From Viola odorata (taxonomy: Eukaryota; Streptophyta; Magnoliopsida; Malpighiales; Violaceae): a DNA stretch of 64,000 nt. Positions 1 to 11,913 of this stretch are shown here, piece after piece; the first letter of the stretch is position 1; every line of letters starts with the position of its first letter. Made by a program: the position numbers and the translations under genes. Under the pieces are notes generated by a model that did no database searches, was not told the DNA's origin, and saw nothing but the letters and a program-made list of their open reading frames with translations. The stretch spans positions 11,526,564 through 11,590,563 of the forward strand of contig OY829541.1 of the NCBI GenBank assembly GCA_963691705.1, given 5' to 3'.

Positions 1-134
1 TTGGTCTTAATAGAACTTTGATAGCTTTGGGCATTTGAGTGTGGGGCAGCACGGAGTTCCAGTAAAGTTCCGGTGGTGAAGCGGCGTGGCTGGCCATCAC
101 TACCAGCTGCGTCAGTCAAAAGTAACCCAATCAA
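1..134. other. Unassigned flank
   Basis: No reading frame, repeat or known motif is recognised in this short edge segment. It is more GC-balanced than the AT-rich element to its right and ends at the 9-bp target duplication of that element. Confidence 0.4.
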
Positions 135-143
135 TTTACAAAA

Positions 144-1552
144 GGGGAAATAGTATAAAACACCCCTGTACTAATCGTGAAAACCAGAAACCTCCCCTGA
201 CATTCAAAACGTCTAATACGCCTCCCCTGTACTAAGGGTCAACAACAAAAGCTCGGTCTCCGTTAGTCAAACTAACAGATCGTTAGTGTTGACCGTTGAC
301 TTTAATTAAAAAATTCAAAAAAAATGTAAAAATTCCAAAAAAAATATTAAAATTTCATAAAAAATGTAAAAAATCATAAAAAATATAAAAAATCATAAAA
401 AATGAAAAAATTGACAACAAACATCTATTTTTTTAAAAAAATGTAAAATTAATAAAAATTATATTAAAAAAATCTAAAAAATGTAAAAATTCACAAAAAA
501 CATTTAAAATTCATAAAAAAAATGTAAAAATTCACAAAAAAATTAATAAACCTAAAAATTCAGAAAAAATGTAAGAATTCCAAAGAAAATCTAAAAATTT
601 CAAAAAAAATGTAAAAATTCACAAAAAAATGAGAAAAATCGGAAAAATATAAAACATCCATAAAAAATGTAAAAATTCACAAAAAAATGTAAAAATCCAA
701 AAAACAGTAAAAAATTTAAAAAAACGTAAAACGTCATAAAAAATGTAATGTTTTTTTTAAAAAATTAATTAACCTAAGGAATTGTTTTTTTATAAAAAAA
801 ATTACATTTTTTTCTGCTTTGTTATATTAATTAAATTTTTTTTGGAATTTTTACATTTTTTTGGATTTGCTACATTTTTTCTGGATTTTTAGGTAAATTA
901 ATTTTTTTTTAAAATTTACATTTTATATCTTTTTTATGATTTTTTTACTTTTTTCCCTTTTTTATGGTTTTTTTGGATTTTTACTTTTTTTTGTGAATTT
1001 TTACATTTTTTCTGGATGTTTTATATTTTTCTGAATTCTTACATTTATTTTTGGATTTGTTCATTTTTTTTAACTTTTTTACATTTTTACATTTTTTCAA
1101 ATAGATTTTTTTTGGAATTCTTACATTTTTTAGAATTTTTACATTTTTTTGGATTGTTAGGTTTATTAATTTTTTTTGTGAATTTTTAGATTTTTTTGAA
1201 TTTTTTATTAATTTTTACATTTTTTTTAAAAAAAATTAGATGTTTTTTGTGAATTTTTACATTTTTTATGAATTTTTTTAAAAAGTTTAGATATTTTTTC
1301 TGGATTTTTACATTTTTTATATATTATTTAGATTTTTTTTGAAATTTTTATATATATTTTTGAATTTTTACATTTTTTTGAATTTTTTAATCAAAGTCAA
1401 CGGTCAACACTAACGGTCTGTTAGTTTGACTAACGGAGACCGAACTTTTGTCGTTGACCCTTAGTATAGGGGAGGCGTATTAGACGTTTTGAATGTCAGG
1501 GGAGGTTTCTGATTTTCGCGACTAGTACAGGGGTGCTTTATGCTATTTCTCC
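144..1552. mobile_element. Non-autonomous Mutator-like element (MULE), fold-back type
   Basis: The element is 1409 bp and is flanked on both sides by the same 9 bases, TTTACAAAA (135-143 and 1553-1561), the duplication length typical of Mutator elements. Its ends are inverted repeats of about 170 bp beginning GGGGAAATAG on the left and ending CTATTTCTCC on the right. The interior has no gene: the left half is rich in AAAAATG and AATTC on the top strand and the right half in the complements, so almost the whole element can fold into one hairpin. The terminal sequence resembles the ends of the coding MULEs D (24166) and F (ends 53345), so it is probably moved by a transposase of that family (inference). 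Confidence 0.88.
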
Positions 1553-1561
1553 TTTACAAAA

Positions 1562-2054
1562 ATACCACATATGTTGTTAGAAAACAAAAAATGGAGTAGT
1601 TTCTGGCTCTTTCCGAATTCTTCACTAAAAGAGAAATAGTAAAAGTTCATTCCGTTAATCCCCATGACAATCACATTGCAACAAGCTTAATTCAACCTAT
1701 ATAGTATATACTCCATATAGTATGAAAGGTATTGGCGAGCTATTTAATATTTATGGCATTTCTAACCCGTCAGGTGAGAATTAGTTTACGAGCAAGAATG
1801 GAATATGATACAAGACAACCAATATCAAGTTACTAGAGAAGTGTTAATTTTTTTTTATCACGTCCAAAATTGCTGCCTACGCTAGATGAACAATTAATTA
1901 AAGTATTCATTACATCATTAATTATCTAATTCATGAGGTATACTCTAATTGGAAAAATAAGATAAGGAGTAATATTTATATTTAATGTGAGAATTTAATA
2001 ATATTTAAGAGTGTTAGTTCATACATATTAAATAACATTGTAAGTAATAATAAT
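1562..2054. other. AT-rich intergenic stretch, no gene
   Basis: Only short stop-interrupted frames are present and no repeat or element end is recognised. It is host sequence or decayed transposon between the MULE and the Stowaway element. Confidence 0.4.
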
Positions 2055-2056
2055 TA

Positions 2057-2301
2057 CTCTTTCCGTTTTATGTTAAATTATATTTTAGACAAAAAAGAAA
2101 AATTAGATGTGGTTTTGCATTTTCTTAGGTGATTTATAATTAATTTATTTGATATGGAGGAGAGAGATGAATTCCTATTAATTAATTAATTTAATATGAA
2201 AGAGAGATGGTTATTTAATATTAAAACCTAAAAAATTGTAACTAATCATTTTCTTAATTCTTGTGCCGAAAGCTAAAAATATATTTAATAAGCGGAGGGA
2301 G
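2057..2301. mobile_element. Stowaway-type MITE
   Basis: The element is 245 bp between two TA dinucleotides (2055-2056 and 2302-2303). Termini are inverted: CTCTTTCCG on the left and CGGAGGGAG on the right, matching the CTCCCTCCGT end typical of Stowaway (Tc1/mariner-related) MITEs. The interior is AT-rich and non-coding. Confidence 0.75.
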
Positions 2302-2342
2302 TAACTAGCTGTAGAACTTAATTAATTATAGCGTACAAAAAC

Positions 2343-2925
2343 TAATAATACAAAACAAATATACAATGGGCAGTATCGACCTTTTACACCAAAAAGGGGT
2401 CCTAGTAACTATCAACACCCGATAAATATCAGCACGCGGTAACCTTAAAGTCTCAAGCTACCGGGCTTATTAGGTAAACATATATCTTCATTTATATGTA
2501 TCGGGAAAGCTAACGGGTTTAGGGAATATTACTAGTAAGGTCAATATTCGCTCGACAACTAGCACATGTCACTTTAACTAGAATGATCCACATGTCCATT
2601 ATGGCCCACCCATATGAGAAGGGGTATAAATACTACTTTTTCTCCCTTCAGGGGGGCAGGCATGCTGACGAAAAAACAATATGAAGCACCAGACTCTCAC
2701 ACACCTGAACTCGCCTGAAAATACCTTACCAGTATCACCAACCGTCACCCGATAGCTTCCTAATTGCTCATTTTCCACGTATTACTAACTTGATCGTCGA
2801 AGTGTCTACGCTGGAGACCCCCTCCGGGGCTTTACAGGTGATATGGAAGTAAAGATCATCATCAACAGTCCTATATCAACTAGCCAAATTACAGAATTGT
2901 CTTGACCCCCAATTCAGGATTATCA
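2343..2925 (+). repeat. 5' LTR of element A
   Basis: The 583-bp LTR begins TAATAATAC (TG has decayed to TA; the 3' copy reads TGATAATAC) and ends GGATTATCA. It aligns along its length with 34782-35354, with many scattered substitutions, so the element is old. Confidence 0.85.
2625..2632 (+). promoter_or_regulatory. TATA box in 5' LTR of A
   Basis: TATAAATA lies in the LTR in the orientation of gag-pol and is conserved at 35056-35063 in the 3' LTR. It is the likely U3 promoter core. Confidence 0.6.
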
Positions 2926-2946
2926 TTTTGGTGCTTTCATTGAGAG
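2926..2946 (+). other. Primer-binding-site-like sequence of A
   Basis: Directly after the LTR the sequence contains TGGTGCTTTCATTGAGAG, placed and phased as a primer binding site whose complement would end in the tRNA 3' CCA. The tRNA species is not assigned. Confidence 0.5.
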
Positions 2947-3018
2947 CTTTAGATCATCAAGTGAGTACTTTGATATCTAAAAGCTTTATTTTTCTTTTCT
3001 TAAACTTCATATACAAAA

Positions 3019-4630
3019 ATGGCTTCCCATCAAGATGTTTCGCCAATCCAGCCCGCTAGTGGATCCGTCGCACCCACTCGCGATATACCTGTGATCCCAA
3101 CCCTAATAACCTCAACAATTGTGAGGTCGATTCATGTCAATCGCCAACTGATTTTTTTCACTGGACCATAAGTAAGTTTTCTAGTTGCAATGCCTTCGGG
3201 ACCTAGTATGGGGAGTTCTGAGCCATCCTCTAGTGATCCCATCGCCACCCTTAATGCCATAATGTCTATGTTGTCCAACTTTGTTCCTTAACCGTTAGCC
3301 AACTTGTAGGCTACCCCACCAATCTTTACTCAACTTTTGGTTGCATCACAAGTGGGGCAACCGCCAATCCCAAATGAGACCCCTGTCCCACAGGTGATCC
3401 ACTTAGTTCCCAATGGAAGTCGGCATCAGCCACTAGTGGATGTTTAGCAACATGTTCCGCCGGCACTGTCGATTGGAAATATCCTTAGAATGGAAGAAGG
3501 ATATTTAGACAACATGAATGAAGTAAGCAACCCAGAATGAAGGCACAACGTAAGGGGAGATCATTCTTCTCACCAACGACAAGGGAGGCCTGACGGTAGG
3601 AGAAGTTGGGACAAGTCACTGAGAGCGCGCTCGCCTGGAAGGAATTATCATTATCATGACCATAGACAAGACAATCATGATGAGGAGGAGTATTATCAAT
3701 CCAGTTCTATTTCACCATGTTATCGGAGAGAGAGGGATGATGACCCAAAACATTCGTTGACACAATGGGTGCGAAGCTATCAGGTTAGTAGACGGATCAA
3801 AACCCCGTCGGAAGTGTACGATGGCATAAAGGATCCTATTACTCATTTAAATAGAGTAAAGGATTATACCAAGTTTCAAACAAGGAAGGATGAGGCGGTC
3901 TGCCAGATTTTCATTTTGACCTTTTCTGGAATTTCCAGAACGTGGTTCGAGGAGTTACCGATTGGTTCTATTGACAACTTTGCACAATTGGAGGAGAAAT
4001 TTTGGAGTAGATTCAGTACGTCTATTCCATTGAAAAAATCATATGCGACTTTATTTGATATATATCGGAGGCAAGGGGAATCCCTTGGGAGCTACTTGGA
4101 CAAATTTAATATGGAGATGTCTATGACGCCTAATGTTAATGTAAACGTGGTGGTAGAGGCGCTGAAAATAAATTATGGTTACAATAAACTAGATGATGCA
4201 TTATTGGCAAAACCCCTAAGACCTTGGATCTTTTGCGGATCAATGCCCATAATTTTTCCAAGTTGGAAGAACCTGATTACAGATGGACCAGCCAGAGAGA
4301 TCTAGGGCAACGGAAGCTTGCCAGCGAGAAGAAGTCAGAGCCTCGAAAAGAGAGACTAATAGGTTTCAAGCCAACGCCTTTGTTGGTTCCAAGAGCTGAG
4401 ATTTTAACGATAATAGAGGATAAGAAGTTTCCAATCCGGTATCCCCCTTAGAGGTCGGGTGTGCTTATGGGGACACGAAGGGACTTATTTTGTCATTTTC
4501 ACAAGACATTGTGCCATGATAAGGAAAGATGCCGCCAATTGAAAATAGCTATTGAACGATTGATTGAAGATGGATATTTGAGTGAATATACAATAAAGGC
4601 TAGAGCACAGGCTCCCGATGACAGAATGAA
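3019..4630 (+). pseudogene. Element A gag, broken
   Basis: An ATG at 3019 opens a frame that is soon stopped. The capsid part is best seen in 3757-4305, with the retrotransposon gag pattern around ISRTWFEELP, FWSRFS and LGSYLDKFN. The frame shifts near 4224-4305 and continues after a stop at 4449 into a C-terminal zinc-knuckle-like motif, CHFHKTLCHDKERC, followed by a helix (LKIAIERLIEDGYLSEY) usual in Tat-type gag. Gag would package the element RNA in virus-like particles. At least three stops and a frameshift make it non-functional. Confidence 0.75.
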
Positions 4631-4699
4631 TGTTAATCGGGAAGAAAACATGAAAGTTGTACCTTCTAGTTCTCCATTGGTAGAACTGCGGAAGGAGAA

Positions 4700-5282
4700 A
4701 GGAAAAGAAACATTGATGGCTTCCATGGCTAAGCGCCCGGTAATTATGTTGATAGTAGGGGGAACCCAGTGTATCGGGGAATCCTCTATCACTAGAAAAA
4801 GAAAGTGGGAGGCAGAATTGAAGGAGGAAATCGGGCTTAGTTCGCTCGACAAAATGGTGATATTGTTCTCAGGAGAGGATGAACAAGGGGTTGTATATCC
4901 CCATAATGATGCATTAGTGCTAATTGCAATTATCGGAGAATTTGAAGTAAGGAGAACTCTAATGGATAACGCTGTTAACTTGTTGTCTCTCAGGGTGTAC
5001 AAACTGATGAAACGCCAAGAGTCTGAGTTCATTTTGTGCCAAAAGCCAATTATCGGAGTGGATGGCGTGCCGCTCCCGATAGTAGGAGTGGTGTCTTTGC
5101 CGGTATCTTTTTTGGAGGATGGTTCTAAGAGAATGGAGCAACAATTGTTTATGGTGGTAGGTTTGAATTTGCCATACAATATTATCTTGGGACGATATTT
5201 TCCTGAATGCCTTTGGAGCTGTCATCTCACAACGGCATTTGAAACTAAAGTATCCTTCCTGGGACGAAATCGTTATGCTTAA
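4700..5282 (+). pseudogene. Element A protease region
   Basis: This continues in the gag frame (an open stretch runs from 4461 to 5282). It carries the Tat-type arrangement of a retropepsin-like domain downstream of the zinc knuckle, with the segment VRRTLMDNAVNLLSL where an active aspartyl protease would have an Asp-Ser/Thr-Gly core. The aspartate is there but the catalytic triplet is altered to DNA, so activity is unlikely. The assignment rests on position and pattern rather than on an intact motif. Confidence 0.55.
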
Positions 5283-5399
5283 AGGCGACCAAAAGTTAGC
5301 TGTAGAGTGTTACTTTGTCATGATTGACGGTAATTATAATTGTTACGTCTATGTAGCTGATGACGCGTTAGGAAAAACAGATGAAAGGCACGCGCAACT

Positions 5400-6140
5400 G
5401 TTGGAAAAGATGATCCCTGTTTTGGTAAAAAGGGTTAGTAATGAAAGTTTCCTAGTAAGCGAAAAGTTGAGCTAGGAAGAACGCGGGTAGTTGGTCAAGT
5501 TGTTAGCCAAATGTAAAGAAGATTTTGCATGGATACCGTCCAACGTGCCCGATATCCCAAGAGAATTTGCTAAACACCGGCTAAATGTCAATCAAGAAGT
5601 TAAGATGGTTCAATAGAAGCGTTAAGCTTTTTCAAAGGAGAAGGCGGATGCAATTGAGAAGGAATTGGACAAGCTTTTAAAAGCTAAGTTCATTCGGGAA
5701 GTGCAATACCCACCATGGCTCGCTAATCCGGTGGTGGTTCCAAAGCCTAATGGCGATTGGAGGATGTGCATTGACTTTACCACCCTTAATGAAGCCTCTC
5801 CTAAGGACTGTTATCCGCTACCACAGATAGAGCAGTTAGTGGATTAGATGACATGGTATGAGTACCTGAGCTCGTTGGATGAAAATTTGGGTTATCATCG
5901 AATACCAATGGTGATAGAAGATGAGGAGAAGACGACCTTCATTACCCCAAGGGCCACATATTTGCTATCGAGCCATGTCGTTTGGCCTGAAGAATGTTGG
6001 GGCCACGTTTCAGAGAACTGCCAATAAGGTGTTTGAGGCTTAAATTGGCAAAACATTGGAGGTGTATGTAGATGATATGCTGGTAAAAAGTAGAAGTTTT
6101 AAAAGTCACTTGGCAGATATGGAGGAAGTTTTTGGAGTCA
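5400..6140 (+). pseudogene. Element A reverse transcriptase, N-terminal part
   Basis: Ty3/gypsy RT blocks are readable in spite of stops: DKLLKAKFIREVQYPPWLAN, VVVPKPNGDWRMCIDF, YPLPQIEQLVD and, near 6060, the catalytic YVDD box in the context EVYVDDMLVKS. Stops occur near 5473, 5617 and 5847. The frame is cut by element B immediately after the sequence for MEEVFGVM and resumes at 13649. In life this enzyme would copy the element RNA to DNA. Confidence 0.85.
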
Positions 6141-7213
6141 TGTCGCACCCCCTTTTCGATTTTACGCGAACAGGTTCGGGACGGATGCGGAACATAAAAG
6201 GATGCCTCACATAATTCAATGAAGTCGCTACCCTATTTATTTCCAAGTTTAGGGAACCTAAAGTTATGGCATAAAATAAAAAAACTAAGGCACAAGGGTC
6301 TAAACCTGAGAACCATGGTTCGGAGTCGTATTATGGACTCGGGAAGGTGTTAGGCACCCAAGTCACATCCAAAAAGGTTACCGGTCAAAAAAGGAGAGGT
6401 GTTTAAAGAAAACATTTAAATGTACGTAATTGGCCCTCAGAGGAATTCGATGCTTTAGCATTTTTTCGTTGGGTCGGGACTGGTTGGGACAAATTTTTCT
6501 TTAACGGGATTGTTACCGTTTATCTTTGCTAAAGCAGGCGTCCTTTATTATCATTGGGCTATGCATGATTAAATTTTAATTACTACATGATCTATCATGT
6601 ATAAAACTAACAAAGTACCGATTTAATGAAATGCGAGAAAAAAAACCGAGGTGTGGGATCAAAGCCACCAAAACACATGTATTAATGTGAACAAAAATAA
6701 ACATTTAATCATGGCAATCAAAGCGAGTGATTAAACAAATTATTCATGTGAATTGATTTTAATTTCTAACAATTCTAAATGTCATGCATACTAATGTATA
6801 TGCGGAAAGCTTTGAATAAATAAAAGGGTTAAGGTAAGCGTACTCGAAAGCGTACGCACCGATCATCGTTTACCCTTCAAAACTTAGATTAGCGACAAGT
6901 GATAATAATATAAGTATAAACATACATATAAGATTTTTAACTAATTATTACAAGCCGAGAAATAAAATAATTACCTAAATTATTACAAATAGATGGACAA
7001 AATAATTTAATTAATTATTACAACAAGTTGAAATAATTAACTAACAAATTTACTAAATACCAACTAATTATTACAGCCGAACAATTAATCGGTATGAAAA
7101 TAATGTGATGGGCCGAAAAGGGGGCTTGGCCCACTGGGCCGAGAAACTAGGCCCAAGACAGACCAGCCTACTGGGCTGGCCCTTCTTTTCCTTTCCCACG
7201 TGGGCACCGTGCC
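6141..7213 (-). repeat. Truncated 3' LTR of element B
   Basis: It aligns with the right-hand LTR from TGTCGCACC through the region with GGGCCGAGAAACTAGGCCC and then similarity stops near 7213. The upstream part of the LTR and the polypurine tract are missing, so a deletion joined the LTR interior to internal sequence. Confidence 0.75.
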
Positions 7214-8534
7214 CAAGTTCTTCAATATTCGTAGGGAATGATCTCTTTTCCTTTTGATATCATTTTGCCGTTGATATTTGACCATTTTTTTACTTGCTTC
7301 TGCTGTTGTTTTGTTGATTGTGTTGTTTGAACACTTTTTATTTTTTATATTGATTTTTTTTCCTTATTTTGTGTTTTTTTTTTTTGAGCAAGCAAGGTAA
7401 GTATAAATTTTTTGTGTGGTCTGTCCTCATTTCCGTCTTTGGCAGAGGCCTTCAAGTCTTGATTTATTCGTCCTTCTTTTTACGCCGATTTGTCAGCGAT
7501 TCGCTAAGGGTTTCCTTGTCATTCCCTTGCTTGATGTGTATTTTCAACTTCAGTTTAGTGGTCCTAGTCGAGCACTACTCACTTGGTTTAGGAAAAATAA
7601 AAGGCTTTTGAGTGGTTGATAAAATTATACAATTGTATGAAAAATAAAAAATGTGGAAGAAGAACAAAAGCAAAGTCCAATGTCATCTTACTGTTATCCC
7701 ATGTCTGATGGTGCATGTACCCTGGATATTATGCAAATTTAATTAGCAGTTAGTTAGGCATTTACACTCATGAAAGAAATAAGGCGAGAGGGCCCCATAT
7801 GCTCACAGGGATATGTTTGTGACTGCTTACGTCTAAAACATGTCATGGATATAAGAGCTAACAGACGAGATCATGCATGTCATATAATTTCAAATGAATA
7901 TGCAAGTCATCCGTGACACAATAAAATGATGAACATGCTCAATTTAGGGAAGGTTGAAAATTTGAAGGTAGTGTGGATTTTTTTTTTTTAGCAAAGCAAT
8001 TTTTACAACTACAAAACTCGAAAAGTTTCAAAACATTTAGAGGATAAATTCAAAATTGCCCCCAATGTAAAAAATTGATTGTATAGAGACGGTACAAGGG
8101 CTAGGATTAAAAAAAGCATAAAAGACAATGGACTTCCCCGAAAATGTGCAGTAGGAGCGATGAACTGAAGCAAAGGTGGGATGGACGCAAAGGGCTCTTT
8201 GTTGCGAATTATTGCTCTATGCTTTGCCCTCGGTAAAAATATGCTCAAATTTTGACGTTTCTCGACACCTTATTCTGGTCGTCATTTCCTTTGCTTGCCC
8301 CCAAGTTTATAAGTCTCCTGTACTTGAAATAAAGAGGGAATTAAACAGCAAGTCCAGAGGAAAAGATATTCTAAAATCTTGGAAAAAATAAATTTGACAA
8401 AAATAGAAATATTGAAAAGAACACGTGGGTTGCCTCCCACAAAGCGCTGTTGTTTATAGTCGTAGGCTCGACTAATGTACAACTTCCCTTCATACTCTGT
8501 TTTGTGAGTAGGAAAGAAAAAAGACTAATTAGTA
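7214..8534. other. Internal sequence of B, no recognisable gene
   Basis: AT-rich, with only short frames on both strands. No gag, pol or host gene motif is recognised. It is between the deletion breakpoint of the left LTR and the Stowaway element. Confidence 0.4.
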
Positions 8535-8766
8535 CTCCCTCCGTCCCTTTTTAATGGACGCTTTGACTTTGGACACACATTTTAAGGAGACCGGATGACT
8601 CACTATTTGACCTCAAAAAATTCTGTACTTTTTTCCGAACGTACGTTATTTCTTAACGTACGTCCGAGAAAAATTCGGGGCAAAATTGTCTCAAATAGTG
8701 AGTCATCCAGCCTCCTTAAAATGCGTGCTCAAAGTCAAAGCGTCCATTAAAAAGGGACAGAGGGAG
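8535..8766. mobile_element. Stowaway-type MITE inside B
   Basis: The 232-bp element lies between TA duplications (8533-8534 and 8767-8768). It starts CTCCCTCCGTCCC and ends GGGACAGAGGGAG, and its two halves are nearly perfect reverse complements meeting near AACGTACGTT, so the whole unit folds into one hairpin. Confidence 0.88.
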
Positions 8767-8938
8767 TAGCATCTAAATTCAGAATAGACTAAAAATTAGA
8801 ATAATGATTTAACGAAAGTAATAACAAGGACGTAAATTGAAAGGATGTAAAATAAAATCGCAGGGAAAGCAAAAAAAAAATAGAGACAAATGGAAATAAC
8901 GAAGCAAATTGGAATATATACATGCGATCAAAATTGAA

Positions 8939-9282
8939 GTGGGGGGGTGAACCGCCGCACAAAACTTTGAAGAAAGTGGGGGTGTGAACCGCTGCACAAA
9001 ATTTTGACGAAAGTGTGGGTGTGAACAACTGCACAAAATTTGACGAAAATAGGGGTGTGAACCACCGCACAAAATTTCGATGAAAGTGAGGGTGTGAACC
9101 GCAGCACAAAATTTTGACGAAAAGTAGGGGTATGAACCGCCATATAAAATTTGACGAAAGTGGGGGTGTGAACCGCCGCACAAAATTTTGACGAAAGTGG
9201 GAGTGTGAACCGCCGCACAATTTTTTGACGAAAAGTGAGGGTGTTAACCCCCGTACAATTTTTTTGACGAAAGTGGGGGTGG
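8939..9282. repeat. 37-bp minisatellite in the leader of B
   Basis: About nine imperfect copies of a unit of 36-38 bp, each with the core GTGTGAACCGCCGCACAAAA followed by TTTTGACGAAAG. Because the unit is not a multiple of three, long minus-strand frames here are artefacts. Tandem arrays in untranslated regions are common in Tat/Ogre elements. Confidence 0.9.
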
Positions 9283-9796
9283 TTTGAGAAGTAAAATTCT
9301 TGCGTTAGTGAATTAAAAAAAATAAAATATGAGGACAATATAAACATGAAGTAAAGCCGTAACATATAAATACATGGCATCAACGAAATAAATTCACGAA
9401 CATGATGCATATGTTGAGGCTCTGAATTCGACTATTTCTAACTGGCTGAAAAGCTCCCGGACGATACCATAGAAGTGGTCCCTCAGTAAATGAATCATAG
9501 AGCGTCAACCGATCCCTTACGGAATCAGGCCACTTTTCAATCCATTTAGGGGTTCTAGTCCGAGTTAGGATTCGTGAAAGCACACTGAGACACTGGGCCC
9601 ACAACGCTTCACTAATACCTTCATAATTCTATTTGGAAAAATAGCCCGGTAATAAGGCATTTATGCGTGAAATGCGTATGAACAATTTATCAAAGCGTGT
9701 AACAAATAGCAATCACGAAAGCAATTTATTAAAATGAGTAAATAATAATAAAAAATAACACCTCAAAAGTAAAGAAAACCGGCTTCGACCCTACAC
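9283..9796 (-). other. Untranslated leader of element B
   Basis: It matches, as reverse complement, the leader of element E around 39830-40120 (shared stretches include CCGGGAGC and CATTTCACGCATAA). It carries no long frame and lies between the primer binding site and the minisatellite. Confidence 0.65.
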
Positions 9797-9817
9797 GTCC
9801 CAGTGAAGTCGCCAAAC
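9797..9817 (-). other. Primer binding site of B
   Basis: On the minus strand the LTR end GCGACA is followed by TTTGGCGACTTCACTGGGAC. The TGGCGACT... type is the arginine-tRNA primer site known from Ogre/Tat elements. The same site occurs in E at 39640-39660. Confidence 0.75.
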
Positions 9818-10448
9818 TGTCGCACCCCCTTTTTGATTTTATGCGAACAGGTTCAGGAAGGATTCCTCGCATAATGCAATGAAGTCGCCACCCTATTTAT
9901 TTCCAGGTTGGTTCGGGGTCGTATTATGGACTCGGGAAGGTATTAGGCACCCGAGTCACATCAAAAAAGGTTACCGGTAAAAAAAGGAGAGGTGTTTAAA
10001 GAAAACATTTAAAAGCACGTAATTGGCCCTCAGAGGAATTCGCTGCTTTAACATTTTTTCGTTGGGTCGGGACAGATTTTTCTTTAATGCGATTGTTACC
10101 GTTTATCTTTGCTAAAGCATGCGTTCTTTAATATCATTGGTCCATGCATGATTAAATTTTAATTACTACGTGATCTATCATGCATAAAACTAACAAAGTA
10201 CCGATTTAATGAAATGCGAAAAATAAACCGAGGTGTGGGATCGAAGCCACCAAAATACATGTATTAATGTGAACAAAAATAAACATTTAATCATGGCAAT
10301 CAAAGCGAGTGATTAAACAAATTATTCATGTGAATTGATTTTAATTTTTAACAATTCTAAATGTCATGCATACGAATGTATATGCGGAAAGCTTTGAATA
10401 AATAAAAGGGTTTAAGGTAAGCATACTTGAGAGCGTAAGCACCGTGAT

Positions 10449-11913
10449 TGTGTGTCGAGGGCATCAAATTTAGTTGTATAAAATATACAAAATGAGGGGT
10501 AGGAATACAACTTATCACTCGTCCACAAGGGACTTGTAAATTGTGATAAGAGGTTCATCCACAGAGATCTTGTAGGGGTTTTGTAGTCTTGACTCGACTT
10601 CCTCATCACTGGAGTTGAGGGGGTTTGTTCCTGCAATTAAGATAAACAAAGCATAAAAGAGAACAAGCAATACTTAAATAAAAAGAGGCAATCTTAGGCA
10701 GAAGGAGATCTTAACAAAGATTGCAGAATGAGGTTGGTTGCGAACTGTCGTGAGGTAAACTCCTGGTAAGGGTGAATTCGTGAGCGCATTCCTTGTTTAA
10801 TTGATCATTGACCTTAGATTTTCTCCTTCTCTCTCATAACTCTGCTATAGATTGGGAGGAACCCCTTTCCAATCCTACTTTCCTCCTATTCAAATCACTT
10901 GGAGGGAACTCCCTTTCCTAGTGATCCTGGCCAGTGGACACCTTGCTGGTTAAAGGGTTTATCCAATTGGCTGCTGGCTTGAGGCACATGCGTTTTCTCA
11001 ATGGCGTAGGGAAAGATAGAGTCCAAGCCAAGCTACTCCCAACTCGGAGCCCTAGATTGTCAGTCTGGTTAGGCCTATATCGATTCAAGTTCACTAACCT
11101 CCGTGAGGCTAGCTGCCTACTTGCATCACTCCGGTTTCGCTAGTCCCCTTTGTGATTGGCTACAAATTCACCGTCTTGCCTAAGATCGATCAAGTCTTAG
11201 CCTAGACGGGAACCGGTTTGTTAAAACAGAACTTGAATTGATTATGAATGAGAGGATAATAAGAACGATCGGTCTCACGAATCACAAGTACGCTCACTCA
11301 ACCCTTACCAAGAATTAAGTGTTTAGCTACTAGACATAATAGTCAAAGAAATAAAGAAATAATTGAGGAGCATGAAATAGAATAAAACCTGTGATATTCA
11401 AAACCGAATTATCACAGAGAAAAATGTTTACAAGAACCAGAAGTTGGAAGAAGGAAGATCCCGTAATTGACAGCCTTCCCTAACCTTTAACAAGGTTAGA
11501 GTCCCCACCAATCATGTTCCTTTCCAAATTCCAAACTTCAAAAAGCTAAAAGATAGGGATATAATCCCAATTGTTCAAATTTGAAAATGAAATAAAATAG
11601 GATACTAAAAGATTGTTTTTGTTCAAATAAGATTACATCCGAGATTTCATCCAAGGGATGCAACAGCCAGCTAGCTCCCTGATCCGAACCCGCCTTCCTT
11701 GAATCCATGATCAGCACGCCTCTATCTCTGCAATCTTGGCCAAGCCTGTGACCAAGATTGCCACTTTGTCGCTCAAGGCACCCGTTTCCTTCAAATCTTC
11801 TCTTGCCCAAGACTTCCTCCAAAAGAGACCAAATTGACGTGAAAGATATTATTTTTACCCTAAACAAAGTAGTTTAAAATGGTAAAAATACATGGAAATA
11901 AACATCAATCACA
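10449..11913. mobile_element. Probable solo LTR inserted in the B 5' LTR
   Basis: The left B LTR runs straight through this point, whereas the right copy carries 1465 extra bases starting TGTGTG and ending ATCACA, flanked by GTGAT (10444-10448) and CTGAT (11914-11918), a 4/5 match. TG...CA ends, size and absence of coding domains fit a solo LTR. It could also be a small non-autonomous element; the family is not recognised. Confidence 0.6.

Noticed and set aside
4499..5225. Minus-strand frames in the gag/protease area of A
   Set aside because: Antisense shadows of the protease region.
8402..8470. GGTTGCCTCCCACAAAGCGC motif, reminiscent of other plant gypsy elements
   Set aside because: I recall similar sequence from other retrotransposons but cannot place it; too short to call a separate element.
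8789..9410. Overlapping minus-strand frames coding VHTPTF-like repeats
   Set aside because: They arise from the 37-bp minisatellite, whose unit shifts frame; no conserved protein.
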